Assembly (NCBI RefSeq): GCF_001238275.1
Contig: NZ_LGTB01000004.1
Span: forward strand, 124,001-188,000
Direction: 5' to 3'
DNA length: 64,000 nucleotides
Origin: Bradyrhizobium viridifuturi
Lineage (GTDB): Bacteria > Pseudomonadota > Alphaproteobacteria > Rhizobiales > Xanthobacteraceae
Shown here: positions 39,134-46,700 of the stretch, one piece after another
How positions within the stretch are numbered: the stretch's first letter is position 1
Layout of the letters: each line of letters begins with the position of its first letter
Notes under the pieces: model-generated
The model's database searches: none
Told to the model about the DNA's origin: nothing
What the model saw: only the letters and a program-made list of their open reading frames with translations
Made by a program: the position numbers and the translations under genes

Positions 39134-39547
39134 ATGAGGATTGCCGTTGAAACAATCGTCGCCGCGCCGATCGGCGATGTCTGGCGTGCCTACACGACGC
39201 CCGACGACATCAAGCAGTGGAACGCGGCTTCCGACGATTGGCACACCACTGCTGCGACCGTGGACCTGCGCGCCGGTGGCGCGTTCTCGTCGCGGATGGA
39301 AGCCAAGGACGGCAGCATGGGGTTCGATTTCGCCGGCACCTACACCAGGGTCGAGGCGCCGCAGCTGCTCGAATATTCGTTCGGCGATCGCACTGCGCAG
39401 GTTGCATTCACGCCCGAGGCCGGCAGCGTCAAGGTGCAGGTCAGCTTCGATAGCGAGGATACCCATTCGGTCGAACAGCAGCGCGGCGGCTGGCAGGCGA
39501 TCCTGGATAATTTCAAGCGCTACGTCGAGGCAAAGCGGCGGTCCTGA
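39134..39547 (+). CDS. SRPBCC / AHSA1-type domain protein
   Basis: A 137-residue START-like protein. The family start MRIAVETIVAAPIGDVWRAYTTPDDIKQWN, the middle DLRAGGAFSSRME and the C-terminal GGWQAILDNFKRYVEAK are typical of the activator-of-Hsp90-ATPase-1-like group of SRPBCC proteins, which bind hydrophobic ligands. The ATG follows GAGGAACG. Ligand and role are unknown. It stands alone between hypothetical genes. Confidence 0.85.
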   Translation: MRIAVETIVAAPIGDVWRAYTTPDDIKQWNAASDDWHTTAATVDLRAGGAFSSRMEAKDGSMGFDFAGTYTRVEAPQLLEYSFGDRTAQVAFTPEAGSVKVQVSFDSEDTHSVEQQRGGWQAILDNFKRYVEAKRRS

Positions 39548-39607
39548 TCCGACCACTGGAGGGTAGCCGTCTCGGCGCGATCGGGACGATGATCAGGAGC
39601 AAATGCG

Positions 39608-39823
39608 ATGCGCCTTGTTTTGCCACTTGGTCTGTTGGTCATGCTGACCGCGTCCGCGGACGCGGCGCCACGGCGTCACGCTCATCCACGGCTACCCGCA
39701 ACCGTTCGCGCGCCTGCGGATGTGACGCCGTCGGCGCGCTTCGCGGTTCCTGGCTGGAGCGACGAGGCGACCCGCCAATGGCTCGACCGTGCCTCGGAGA
39801 ATGCCGGCCGCGGCGGAGGATAG
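39608..39823 (+). CDS. small exported hypothetical protein
   Basis: A 71-residue protein with a clear signal peptide (MRLVLPLGLLVMLTASADA) and a short, Arg/Pro-rich mature part ending WSDEATRQWLDRASENAGRGGG. AGGAGC lies nine bases upstream of the ATG. No family or function is recognised. Confidence 0.55.
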   Translation: MRLVLPLGLLVMLTASADAAPRRHAHPRLPATVRAPADVTPSARFAVPGWSDEATRQWLDRASENAGRGGG

Positions 39824-39845
39824 TTCGATAGCCCGCCGCGCAGAT

Positions 39846-40142
39846 TCAATCGTCGCTGTCGTCTTCAATTCCCCGCGAGTTCGATGCCGAGCGCCCGCTG
39901 TATTGTCGGGGAACGCCCGCCGCCCTTCTCGTGCTCACGCCTTCGCTTTCACGCAGTTCCTTGCGTGCGCGGCGCGCGGTTCGCATCGCTCGCTTGATGT
40001 TTGCATCGTGTGAGTCCTCGTCGAAGAACAGGACGATCTCGCAGCTCGGACATTGACGCGAGTAACCGTTCTGCAGCCGCTTGGCGCGATCGCGGAAGAC
40101 ATTCTTGCAGCGGGTGCAACGGATCTGGACGGAATCTTCCAT
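39846..40142 (-). CDS. zinc-ribbon protein of unknown function
   Basis: A 98-residue protein with two CxxC knuckles in its first 35 residues, IRCTRCKNVF and RQCPSCEIVLFF, the MJ0042-type zinc ribbon layout. The middle is rich in Arg/Ala (NIKRAMRTARRARKELRE) and the tail is acidic (GIEDDSDD). It probably binds zinc and perhaps nucleic acid. It is convergent with the small exported-protein gene. The specific role is not known. Confidence 0.7.
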   Translation of the reverse strand: MEDSVQIRCTRCKNVFRDRAKRLQNGYSRQCPSCEIVLFFDEDSHDANIKRAMRTARRARKELRESEGVSTRRAAGVPRQYSGRSASNSRGIEDDSDD

Positions 40143-40387
40143 AGCGGTCCTGAAGTATCGGCGATCGGCGCACGCTTACAATACTTTGCAGAAGGCAATT
40201 CCGGATCAGGAAATCACGAGACGAAGCGCGCCGCAAATCATCGCGGAATGTCACGAACCGAATGCGTCGGGTCGCGCAAGCGCTGCCGGAACTTTGTTCA
40301 CGCACGGAGAACTACGGAAGCACTCGTGCGCTGAATGATAAAGAACAGGACGCGACTTCAGAGCAGACCGTGAACATCAAAAGAAAA

Positions 40388-40416
40388 GGCCTCAGCGCGT
40401 GGGCCACGCCGAGGCC
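40388..40416 (-). terminator. probable intrinsic terminator (minus strand)
   Basis: GGCCTC at 40388-40393 and GAGGCC at 40411-40416 enclose an extended imperfect stem (GCGCGTGG/CCACGCC). On the minus strand it is followed by TTTTCTTTT, a good U-tract. It lies about 230 bp beyond the DUF992 stop and could end that transcript or an unannotated small RNA in between. Confidence 0.5.
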
Positions 40417-40579
40417 AAGTTGACACTTTGGTCGTGAGGCACCGTCACCAGCGCCTCGACACTTACCCTACCTTCGTTTCTCTGCAGCTAAATAGCCCAT
40501 ATGGGCCATGATGCCTGGCACAGAACGTGCAGACTTAGGGCGTCAGGATTTTGCATCACCTTCCTGGGGCTAGGAGCAG

Positions 40580-40610
40580 CGCCGTCCGCGTATATTTCAA
40601 GCGGACGGCG
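40580..40610. repeat. perfect 10-bp inverted repeat
   Basis: CGCCGTCCGC at 40580-40589 and GCGGACGGCG at 40601-40610 flank an 11-base AT-rich loop. It is 40 bp downstream of the DUF992 gene. On the plus strand TTGTGCATTTT follows; on the minus strand there is no U-tract. It is possibly a transcript-stabilising hairpin. Confidence 0.4.
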
Positions 40611-40649
40611 TTGTGCATTTTGGCCGCCGGCACGCGGCTCGAGCCACGA

Positions 40650-41105
40650 TCAGTGATCCGTCGGACGGATCTCCAGGTTCTCGATTTTCAGCGGAAGGGT
40701 AGCGGGATCCTTGTCATCCAGCGGATGCAACGCGAGCGTGGCGTTCGTGCCGCCGGCAAGAACATTGTCGCCGGCGCCGCTGGCATGCGTATAGCTGCCG
40801 GCGAGATCATCGGGGCCGAGCCACGGCACCGGCGCCATCACCTTCCAGGTCAGCGTGACCTCCTGATCGCCGATGAAAACACCGAGGTCGCGAATGGCCG
40901 CGACATAGCGGCGGTCCGGCGCGCTGTCGACGTGCAGTACACAGTCGAGATTGGTCACAGGGCCCAGGATGAAACCGGTATCGGGGCCGCCGCGGCACGC
41001 GAGCGTTCCGGCCTGCACCTGTTGTGCCTCGGCGGATGCGATGGACGCGGCGAGAGCTGCCGCACCACAGATCGCAAGCACGACCCAATGACGCGTTGTA
41101 CGCAT
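40650..41105 (-). CDS. DUF992 domain-containing exported protein
   Basis: A 151-residue protein with a signal peptide (MRTTRHWVVLAICGAAALAASIASAEA) and a mature domain matching what I know as DUF992: VQAGTLACRGGPDTGFILGPV near the start, DLGVFIGDQEVTLTWKV in the middle and GAGDNVLAGGTNATLALHPL, then LEIRPTDH at the end. Such proteins are frequent, small, periplasmic and uncharacterised in Hyphomicrobiales. The ATG at 41105 gives a clean signal peptide. Hairpins follow the gene. Confidence 0.8.
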   Translation of the reverse strand: MRTTRHWVVLAICGAAALAASIASAEAQQVQAGTLACRGGPDTGFILGPVTNLDCVLHVDSAPDRRYVAAIRDLGVFIGDQEVTLTWKVMAPVPWLGPDDLAGSYTHASGAGDNVLAGGTNATLALHPLDDKDPATLPLKIENLEIRPTDH

Positions 41106-41453
41106 GGTGCTGTACAACGTCGATCGATGCGCAATCGGTCCACGATTGCGCCCGCGGTCCTCGCTTGTGGTTAAGAGAGTTTTAGAAGCGGGGCTTGCTT
41201 GGCGCCGGCGCGACGGGCCCTCACGCGCGATCCAGCGGAGCTGCGGACTACATCCCGCGCACAAGCGCAGCCAACCACCCGGCCGCAGAGTGCTGCGCGC
41301 GCAACGAGGTTTGCCCTGTCTGAAAAACTACGCCGCCGGGCTCGAAATATCGTGTCCCGACGGCGCCCTGTTCCAATCTGGGCCCGCAATCCCAGTGATG
41401 GTCTGTCTGCACGACCAGCGCCAAGGTTCGAATGCCCCGGAGTCTTACGGGGA
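41106..41453. other. 348-bp interval without a recognised gene
   Basis: Reading frames here are open mainly because of GC bias; none has a good start site or recognisable protein features. It presumably holds the DUF992 promoter. I see no repeat or RNA gene in it. Confidence 0.3.
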
Positions 41454-41588
41454 CTAGCGTCTGGCGACCGTCTGGGGCTGGCCATTGACCTTCTTGTGCG
41501 CGGGCGGAGGTCCGATAGTGGCCCAGACCACCGCCGCGATCACCATCGCCGTGACGATGGCTCCGGCCAACGGCCGATCGTTGTCCAT
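41454..41588 (-). CDS. 44-residue single-helix membrane peptide
   Basis: MDNDRPLAGAIVTAMVIAAV continues into one hydrophobic helix and a basic C-terminus (KKVNGQPQTVARR). The helix spans about residues 8-26. It starts 13 bp after the stop of the 27-residue ORF upstream, so the pair may be co-translated. No family is recognised and the ribosome binding site is weak. Confidence 0.5.
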   Translation of the reverse strand: MDNDRPLAGAIVTAMVIAAVVWATIGPPPAHKKVNGQPQTVARR

Positions 41589-41601
41589 GTTCTGCGCCCG
41601 C

Positions 41602-41685
41602 TCAGATGTGATGCTCGAGCTTCCGCATCTCCTGCAGGCGAGCCAGGCAAAAATCCCGATACAATTCGTTGATGAAATCCCACAT
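41602..41685 (-). CDS. 27-residue hypothetical peptide
   Basis: MWDFINELYRDFCLARLQEM, then RKLEHHI. It is predicted as one amphipathic helix with a single Cys; GGGGATTCGG lies a few bases upstream of the ATG. It is too short to judge by codon use, but the helix, ribosome binding site and spacing to the next small ORF favour translation. No function is known. Confidence 0.45.
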   Translation of the reverse strand: MWDFINELYRDFCLARLQEMRKLEHHI

Positions 41686-41860
41686 GACCGAATCCCCTTT
41701 TGTCCAATATTGGGACGCTACGCCGGGTTTGTTTCCGGCCGGCTTCGTGGCTTCCGGAAAACGGCTTCATCGAGGGGCGGCGGCGCTACGGGCAGGACCC
41801 GAATCGATTCAGGGCGTCATCGCGCGACATGGCACTTTCTGCGCGGCGCGGAGGCGCGCC

Positions 41861-43102
41861 TCAAACGCTCGCCGGCTTTCGAAGCGGTGCGGCTGGGCTG
41901 GCCGCGCTCGCCGCGCGATACCGGTATCTCATCAGGATGATTGCGATCACGCTCGCGCACATGAACGGGCCAACCGGCCACAACACCAGCGGGAATGCGT
42001 ATCCCAAGATGAATACAATGCCGACGCCGATCCGGAACACACCACGATTGGAGCCTGGCGCGATCCCCTCGTCCATGTTGGCGTTCATGAGAAAGACCAA
42101 CGCGATCGCCAGGATCGGCATGTCGTAGATCGCGAAATAAGGAGAAATGAGCGGCGTTGCGGCAAGCAGGCTTGCGGCCTGCACCGCGAAGCTGACGCGG
42201 CGGCGCCACATGATCAGCACCCAGATCGCACAGGCCGACGCGATGGCGATGTGCAACGACATCGCCGGTCCGTAACCGAGGCCCGCAGACCGAAACAGGC
42301 CGTAGTTGCTTTGCAATTTATACCAGGGCAGCGCTCCGCTGAGGTGAAACTGCGTTGCCGCGAAGGTTGCTGCCTCATGAAATCCCTTGAAAGTATCCCA
42401 GCCGAAGATGACGCCCGTGACCAGGATGAGGGCCGGCGCCACGAGGCTGGCTGTGAAGAAAACGCTCCACCGCTTCGTTGCGATCAGCACGAAAGGAAGC
42501 AGAACGCCGTATTGCGGCTTGAAGATGAGCAGCGCGAGCAGGAAGCCGCTCAGGAGCGGGCGCCTGTCCAATGTCAGCAGGATGCCACCCAGCAGCGAGG
42601 CCGCGAGCAGCGCACTTTGGCCGGCAATGAAATCAAAGAAGACCGGCGGCGCGGCGAGCGCAAGCAGCATTGCGGCGGAACGCGGCCGGATTGCATGAAC
42701 AACAAGCAGCCAGCACAGCAGCTTTGCCGCGCTCCAAACCCCGAACGCGATCCAGAATGGCAGCAGCGCGAGGGGCGCCAGAACCAGGAAGAAGACCGGC
42801 GGATAGAAAAACGGCACCGGCGTCTGATCGTAAGAATAGGGGGCGTGAGTGATCGGCTGTAGCTGGATGAGCAGCTGACGCAGTTGCTGCCAATCGTAGG
42901 CGGTCGCCGCGTGGCCCTCTAGCGCCATCTTGCCCGCGCCCCAGAAACACGAAAAGTCAATTCCGGGACGGCTGCTGCCACTGACAAACAGTGCTGCGGC
43001 AAGGAGTGTGAGGGCCAACAGGATAGCGCAGGCAACTGCCAGCGCCGGGTCGTCCCCCGCTGAAACATCCCAGTTCAGCATCTTTTTCGACGAACCGGTC
43101 AT
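41861..43102 (-). CDS. glycosyltransferase family 87 (DUF2029) polytopic membrane protein
   Basis: A 413-residue inner-membrane protein with about ten hydrophobic segments. The first periplasmic loop has GIDFSCFWGAGKMALEGHAATAYDW, the acidic-site region of polyprenyl-phosphate-sugar-dependent GT-C mannosyltransferases, and the loop YSYDQTPVPFFYPPVFF follows, as in DUF2029/GT87 proteins. It would use a lipid-linked sugar as donor on the periplasmic side. The ATG at 43102 (MTGSSKKM) is preferred; one at 43162 would add 20 residues. The acceptor is unknown. The gap up to the tRNA holds nothing else. Confidence 0.8.
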   Translation of the reverse strand: MTGSSKKMLNWDVSAGDDPALAVACAILLALTLLAAALFVSGSSRPGIDFSCFWGAGKMALEGHAATAYDWQQLRQLLIQLQPITHAPYSYDQTPVPFFYPPVFFLVLAPLALLPFWIAFGVWSAAKLLCWLLVVHAIRPRSAAMLLALAAPPVFFDFIAGQSALLAASLLGGILLTLDRRPLLSGFLLALLIFKPQYGVLLPFVLIATKRWSVFFTASLVAPALILVTGVIFGWDTFKGFHEAATFAATQFHLSGALPWYKLQSNYGLFRSAGLGYGPAMSLHIAIASACAIWVLIMWRRRVSFAVQAASLLAATPLISPYFAIYDMPILAIALVFLMNANMDEGIAPGSNRGVFRIGVGIVFILGYAFPLVLWPVGPFMCASVIAIILMRYRYRAASAASPAAPLRKPASV

Positions 43103-43403
43103 GACCAAGGCTGTTTCTGAAAAATAGTTCGCGCGACTGGAATCGGTGTCGCCATCAGGCAATGTTCAAAAATATGCAAACGCCACGCTAGGGTTTATCC
43201 TGGCAATCGGCGATGCAGCAACGATGTTCTGTTCTTAACCTAACCGGCTAAGGCCGGCTGCCTCCGTCCTGTCCGGTCGTGATTTTACGGGACTACGGTG
43301 TTGATGGCGCGAAGCCCGTTTCGGGAACAGCCACTGGCTCACGTGGCCCGGTGAGCCAAAACCAATCGCAACCTGCTGGGAAGTTTGGAGTGGGAAAATG
43401 AAC

Positions 43404-43480
43404 TGGCGATCCCGGCAGGATTCGAACCTGCAACCCGCGGAGTAGAAATCCGCTACTCTATCCAGTTGAGCTACGGGACC
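43404..43480 (-). tRNA. tRNA-Arg (anticodon TCT)
   Basis: A 77-nt cloverleaf on the minus strand. The acceptor stem is GGTCCCG/CGGGATC, the D arm contains GCTC...GAGT, the anticodon stem GCGGA/TCCGC encloses the loop TTTCTAC with anticodon TCT reading AGA codons, and the T arm has GCAGG-TTCGAAT-CCTGC. The discriminator G and the CCA end are encoded (TGGC at 43404-43407 on the plus strand). No integrase or duplicated 3' end is seen nearby. Confidence 0.97.
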
Positions 43481-43767
43481 GTGGCCGCCTTGTAGCACCG
43501 CCATTATGAAAAATCCGCCTTTCCGCCAAGTCCGTCCGAACCGATTTCTGGGGGCGGACGACAAAGGCGAGCAGGGGTCTCGCCCTGCGTTGGCCCGTCC
43601 AGCCCCCGAGCCGGCATGATGTTGCCGCCGGGACTGGTCAAAGGATGTCGGCAATGCGATCTGCGACGTTTTCGTCCGTTCATGTCCGCGCCTTCACTCC
43701 GTCACCTTTTCGCGCATTTTTTGGCCCCAACGCGGCGATCGACCGCGGGGCGTTCAGGAGCTCCATC

Positions 43768-46700
43768 ATGATCGGATTGGTTCGTGCCGCCGCACTTTGC
43801 GCCGCGCTGGCGCTCGGCCTAGTCAGCGCCCAGGCTGCGGACAAGGCCTTCAAACGCGACGATCTCGCCGATTCCGCGATCAAGCTGGAAGCTCAGATCA
43901 AGACCGAGGCGGGTGCGGTCAACAAGTCGGCGGCGACCTTGCGCAGCGATGCCGATGCCGCCTTCAGGCGCAACGATTTCCGCGGCGGGCTCACGATCCT
44001 CGGCCAGATCGCGGCGACCGCGCCCGAGGACGGCGCCAACTGGCTGCGGCTGGCCAAGACCGTCTTCCAGATCCGCTCGGCCAGCACCAGCGAACAGACC
44101 TTCCTGATGGAGCGTGCATCGACCGCCGCCTACATCGCCTATCAGCGCGCCGGGAACGCGGGGGAGGAGGCCGACTCGCTGGCCGTGCTCGGCAAGGCGT
44201 TCGCCGAGCGCAAGCTGTGGCGTCCGGCGCTCGATAGCTTGCGACTGTCGCTCGACCTGCGCGAGGTCGCCGAGGTCAGGGGCCAATACGAGAAGATGCG
44301 CGACGAGCACGGCTTCCGGCTGCTCGATTATACCGTCGATTCCGATGCGGCCTCGCCGCGGGCCTGCTTCCAGTTCTCCGAGGAACTGGCCAAGCGCGTC
44401 GATTTCGCGCCGTACCTGGCGCTGGCCGGCACCGACAAGCCGGCCCTGTCGGCAGAGGGCCAGCAGCTCTGCGTCGACGGGCTGAAGCATGGCGAGCGCT
44501 ACAACATCAATCTGCGCGCCGGCCTGCCGTCGACCGTCAAGGAGACGCTGCCGAAATCGGCCGAGTTCAACATCTATGTCCGTGACCGCAAGCCGTTCGT
44601 ACGGTTTACGGGGCGGGCCTATGTGCTGCCTCGAACAGGCCAGCGCGGTATCCCGGTGGTCAGCGTCAACACGCCGGCAGTCACGGTCGATGTGTTCCGG
44701 ATCGGCGACCGCAACCTGATCAACACCGTGATCGACAGCGACTTCCAGAGCACGCTGAGCCGTTACCAGCTCTCCGATCTCGGCGGCCAGCGCGGCGTCA
44801 AGGTGTGGTCCGGCGAGCTTGCGACCGCGACCACGCTGAACCAGGACGTGGTCACGGCGTTTCCGGTCGACCAGGCGCTCGGCGACCTGCAACCGGGCGT
44901 CTATGTCATGACCGCCGCGGCCAAGGGGCCGGGCACCGACGACGACGGCACCCTGGCGACGCAATGGTTCATCGTCTCGGACATGGGCTTGTCGGCCTTC
45001 TCCGGCAATGACGGTATCCACGTCTTCGTCAACTCGCTGGCCTCGACCGAACCGGTCGCCAATGCCGAGGTCAAGCTGGTCGCCCGAAACAACGAGATCC
45101 TGGCCACTCGGAAGACCGACACCGCCGGCCACGTGCTGTTCGAGCAGGGCTTGGCGCGCGGCGAGGGCGGGCTGTCGCCGGCATTGCTCACGGTGATGGG
45201 TGAGAAGTCGGACTACGCGTTCCTAAGCCTGAAGACCAACGCCTTCGATCTGACCGACCGCGGCGTCGCGGGCCGGGCGATCCCGGCCGGCGCGGACGCC
45301 TTCGTCTACGCTGAGCGCGGCGTCTACCGTTCCAACGAGACCGTCTATTTGACCGCGCTGCTGCGCGACGGCCAGGGCAACGCGCTGACCGGAACGCCGC
45401 TGACCATGGTGATCGAGCGGCCCGACGGCGTGGAATTCCGCCGCGCTGTGCTGCCCGACCAGGGGGCCGGCGGCCGGATGCTGGCAGTGGCGCTGAACTC
45501 CGCGGTGCCGACCGGCACCTGGCGGGCCCGTGTCTTCACCGATCCCAAGGGCTCGTCGGTCGGCGAGACCACCTTTATGGTCGAGGATTACATCCCCGAG
45601 CGGATCGAATTCGATCTGACGAGCAAGGACAAAGTGATCAAAGCTGAAGTTCCAGTGGAACTTCAGGTCTCCGGCCATTTCCTCTATGGCGCGCCTGCCT
45701 CGGGCCTGCAGCTCGAAGGCGACATGCTGGTCGCACCCGCCGCGAACGGCCGGCCCGGTTATGCCGGCTACCAGTTCGGTGTCGACGACGAACAGACAGC
45801 GAGCAACGAGCGGACCCCGATCGAGGACCTGCCGGAGGCCGATGCCAATGGCGCCGCCAGCTTCCCGGTGAAGCTCGATAAGGTGCCGGCCTCGACCCGG
45901 CCGCAGGAGGCCCAGATATTCATCCGCATGGCGGAGAGCGGCGGCCGCTCGGTCGAGCGCAAGATCGTGCTGCCGGTGGCCCCCAGCGCCTCGCTGATCG
46001 GCGTCAAGCCGCTGTTCGGCGACAAGAGCGTCGCCGAGGGCGACAAGGCCGAGTTCGATGTTGTGTTCGTCGCGCCCGACGGCAAGCAGCTGCCGCGCAA
46101 CGGACTGCGCTACGAGCTGCTGAAGCTGGAGTCGCGCTACCAGTGGTACCGGCAGAACTCGTCCTGGCAGTATGAGCCGGTCAAGTCGACCCGCCGCGTG
46201 GCCGATGGCGACGCCAACCTCGCGGCCGATAAGCCGCTGCGTCTGACCTTCCAGCCGCAGCCCGGCCGCTACCGGCTCGATGTGAAATCGACCGACGCCG
46301 ACGGGCCTGTCACCTCGGTGCAGTTCGATGTCGGCTGGTATTCGGACGGCAGCGCCGACACGCCCGATTTGCTCGAGACCTCGATCGACAAGCCGGAATA
46401 TGCCTCGGGCGACACCATGACGGTGTCGGTCAATGCGCGGACCGCGGGCAAGCTCACGGTCTATGTGCTCGGCGACCGCCTGCTGACGACCCAGAGCGTC
46501 GACGTCAAGGAAGGCACCCAGCAGGTCAAGCTGCAGGTTGGCAAGGACTGGGGCACCGGCGCCTATGTGATGACGACGCTGCGCCGTCCGCTCGATGCCG
46601 CCGCCGGGCGCATGCCCGGCCGCGCGATCGGGTTGAAATGGTTCGGCATCGATAAGAAGACACGCACGCTCGCGGTCGAGCTGTCGCCGCCCGCATTGGT

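Larger units (their letters stand above)
40143..40649. other. 507-bp gene-free interval with two hairpins
   Basis: No convincing reading frame with a ribosome binding site is seen on either strand. The interval is less GC-rich than its neighbours and contains two stem-loops (40388-40416 and 40580-40610). It could hold the promoter of the zinc-ribbon gene and the 3' end of the DUF992 transcript, or a small RNA. Confidence 0.4.

Noticed and set aside
40053..40338. Plus-strand ORFs overlapping the zinc-ribbon gene
   Set aside because: No good start site or recognisable features; the opposite strand has paired CxxC motifs that define a real protein.
43404..43480. tRNA-Arg as the attachment site of an island covering 34-43 kb
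   Set aside because: No integrase gene and no duplicated tRNA 3' end were found; the small hypothetical genes alone do not show transfer.
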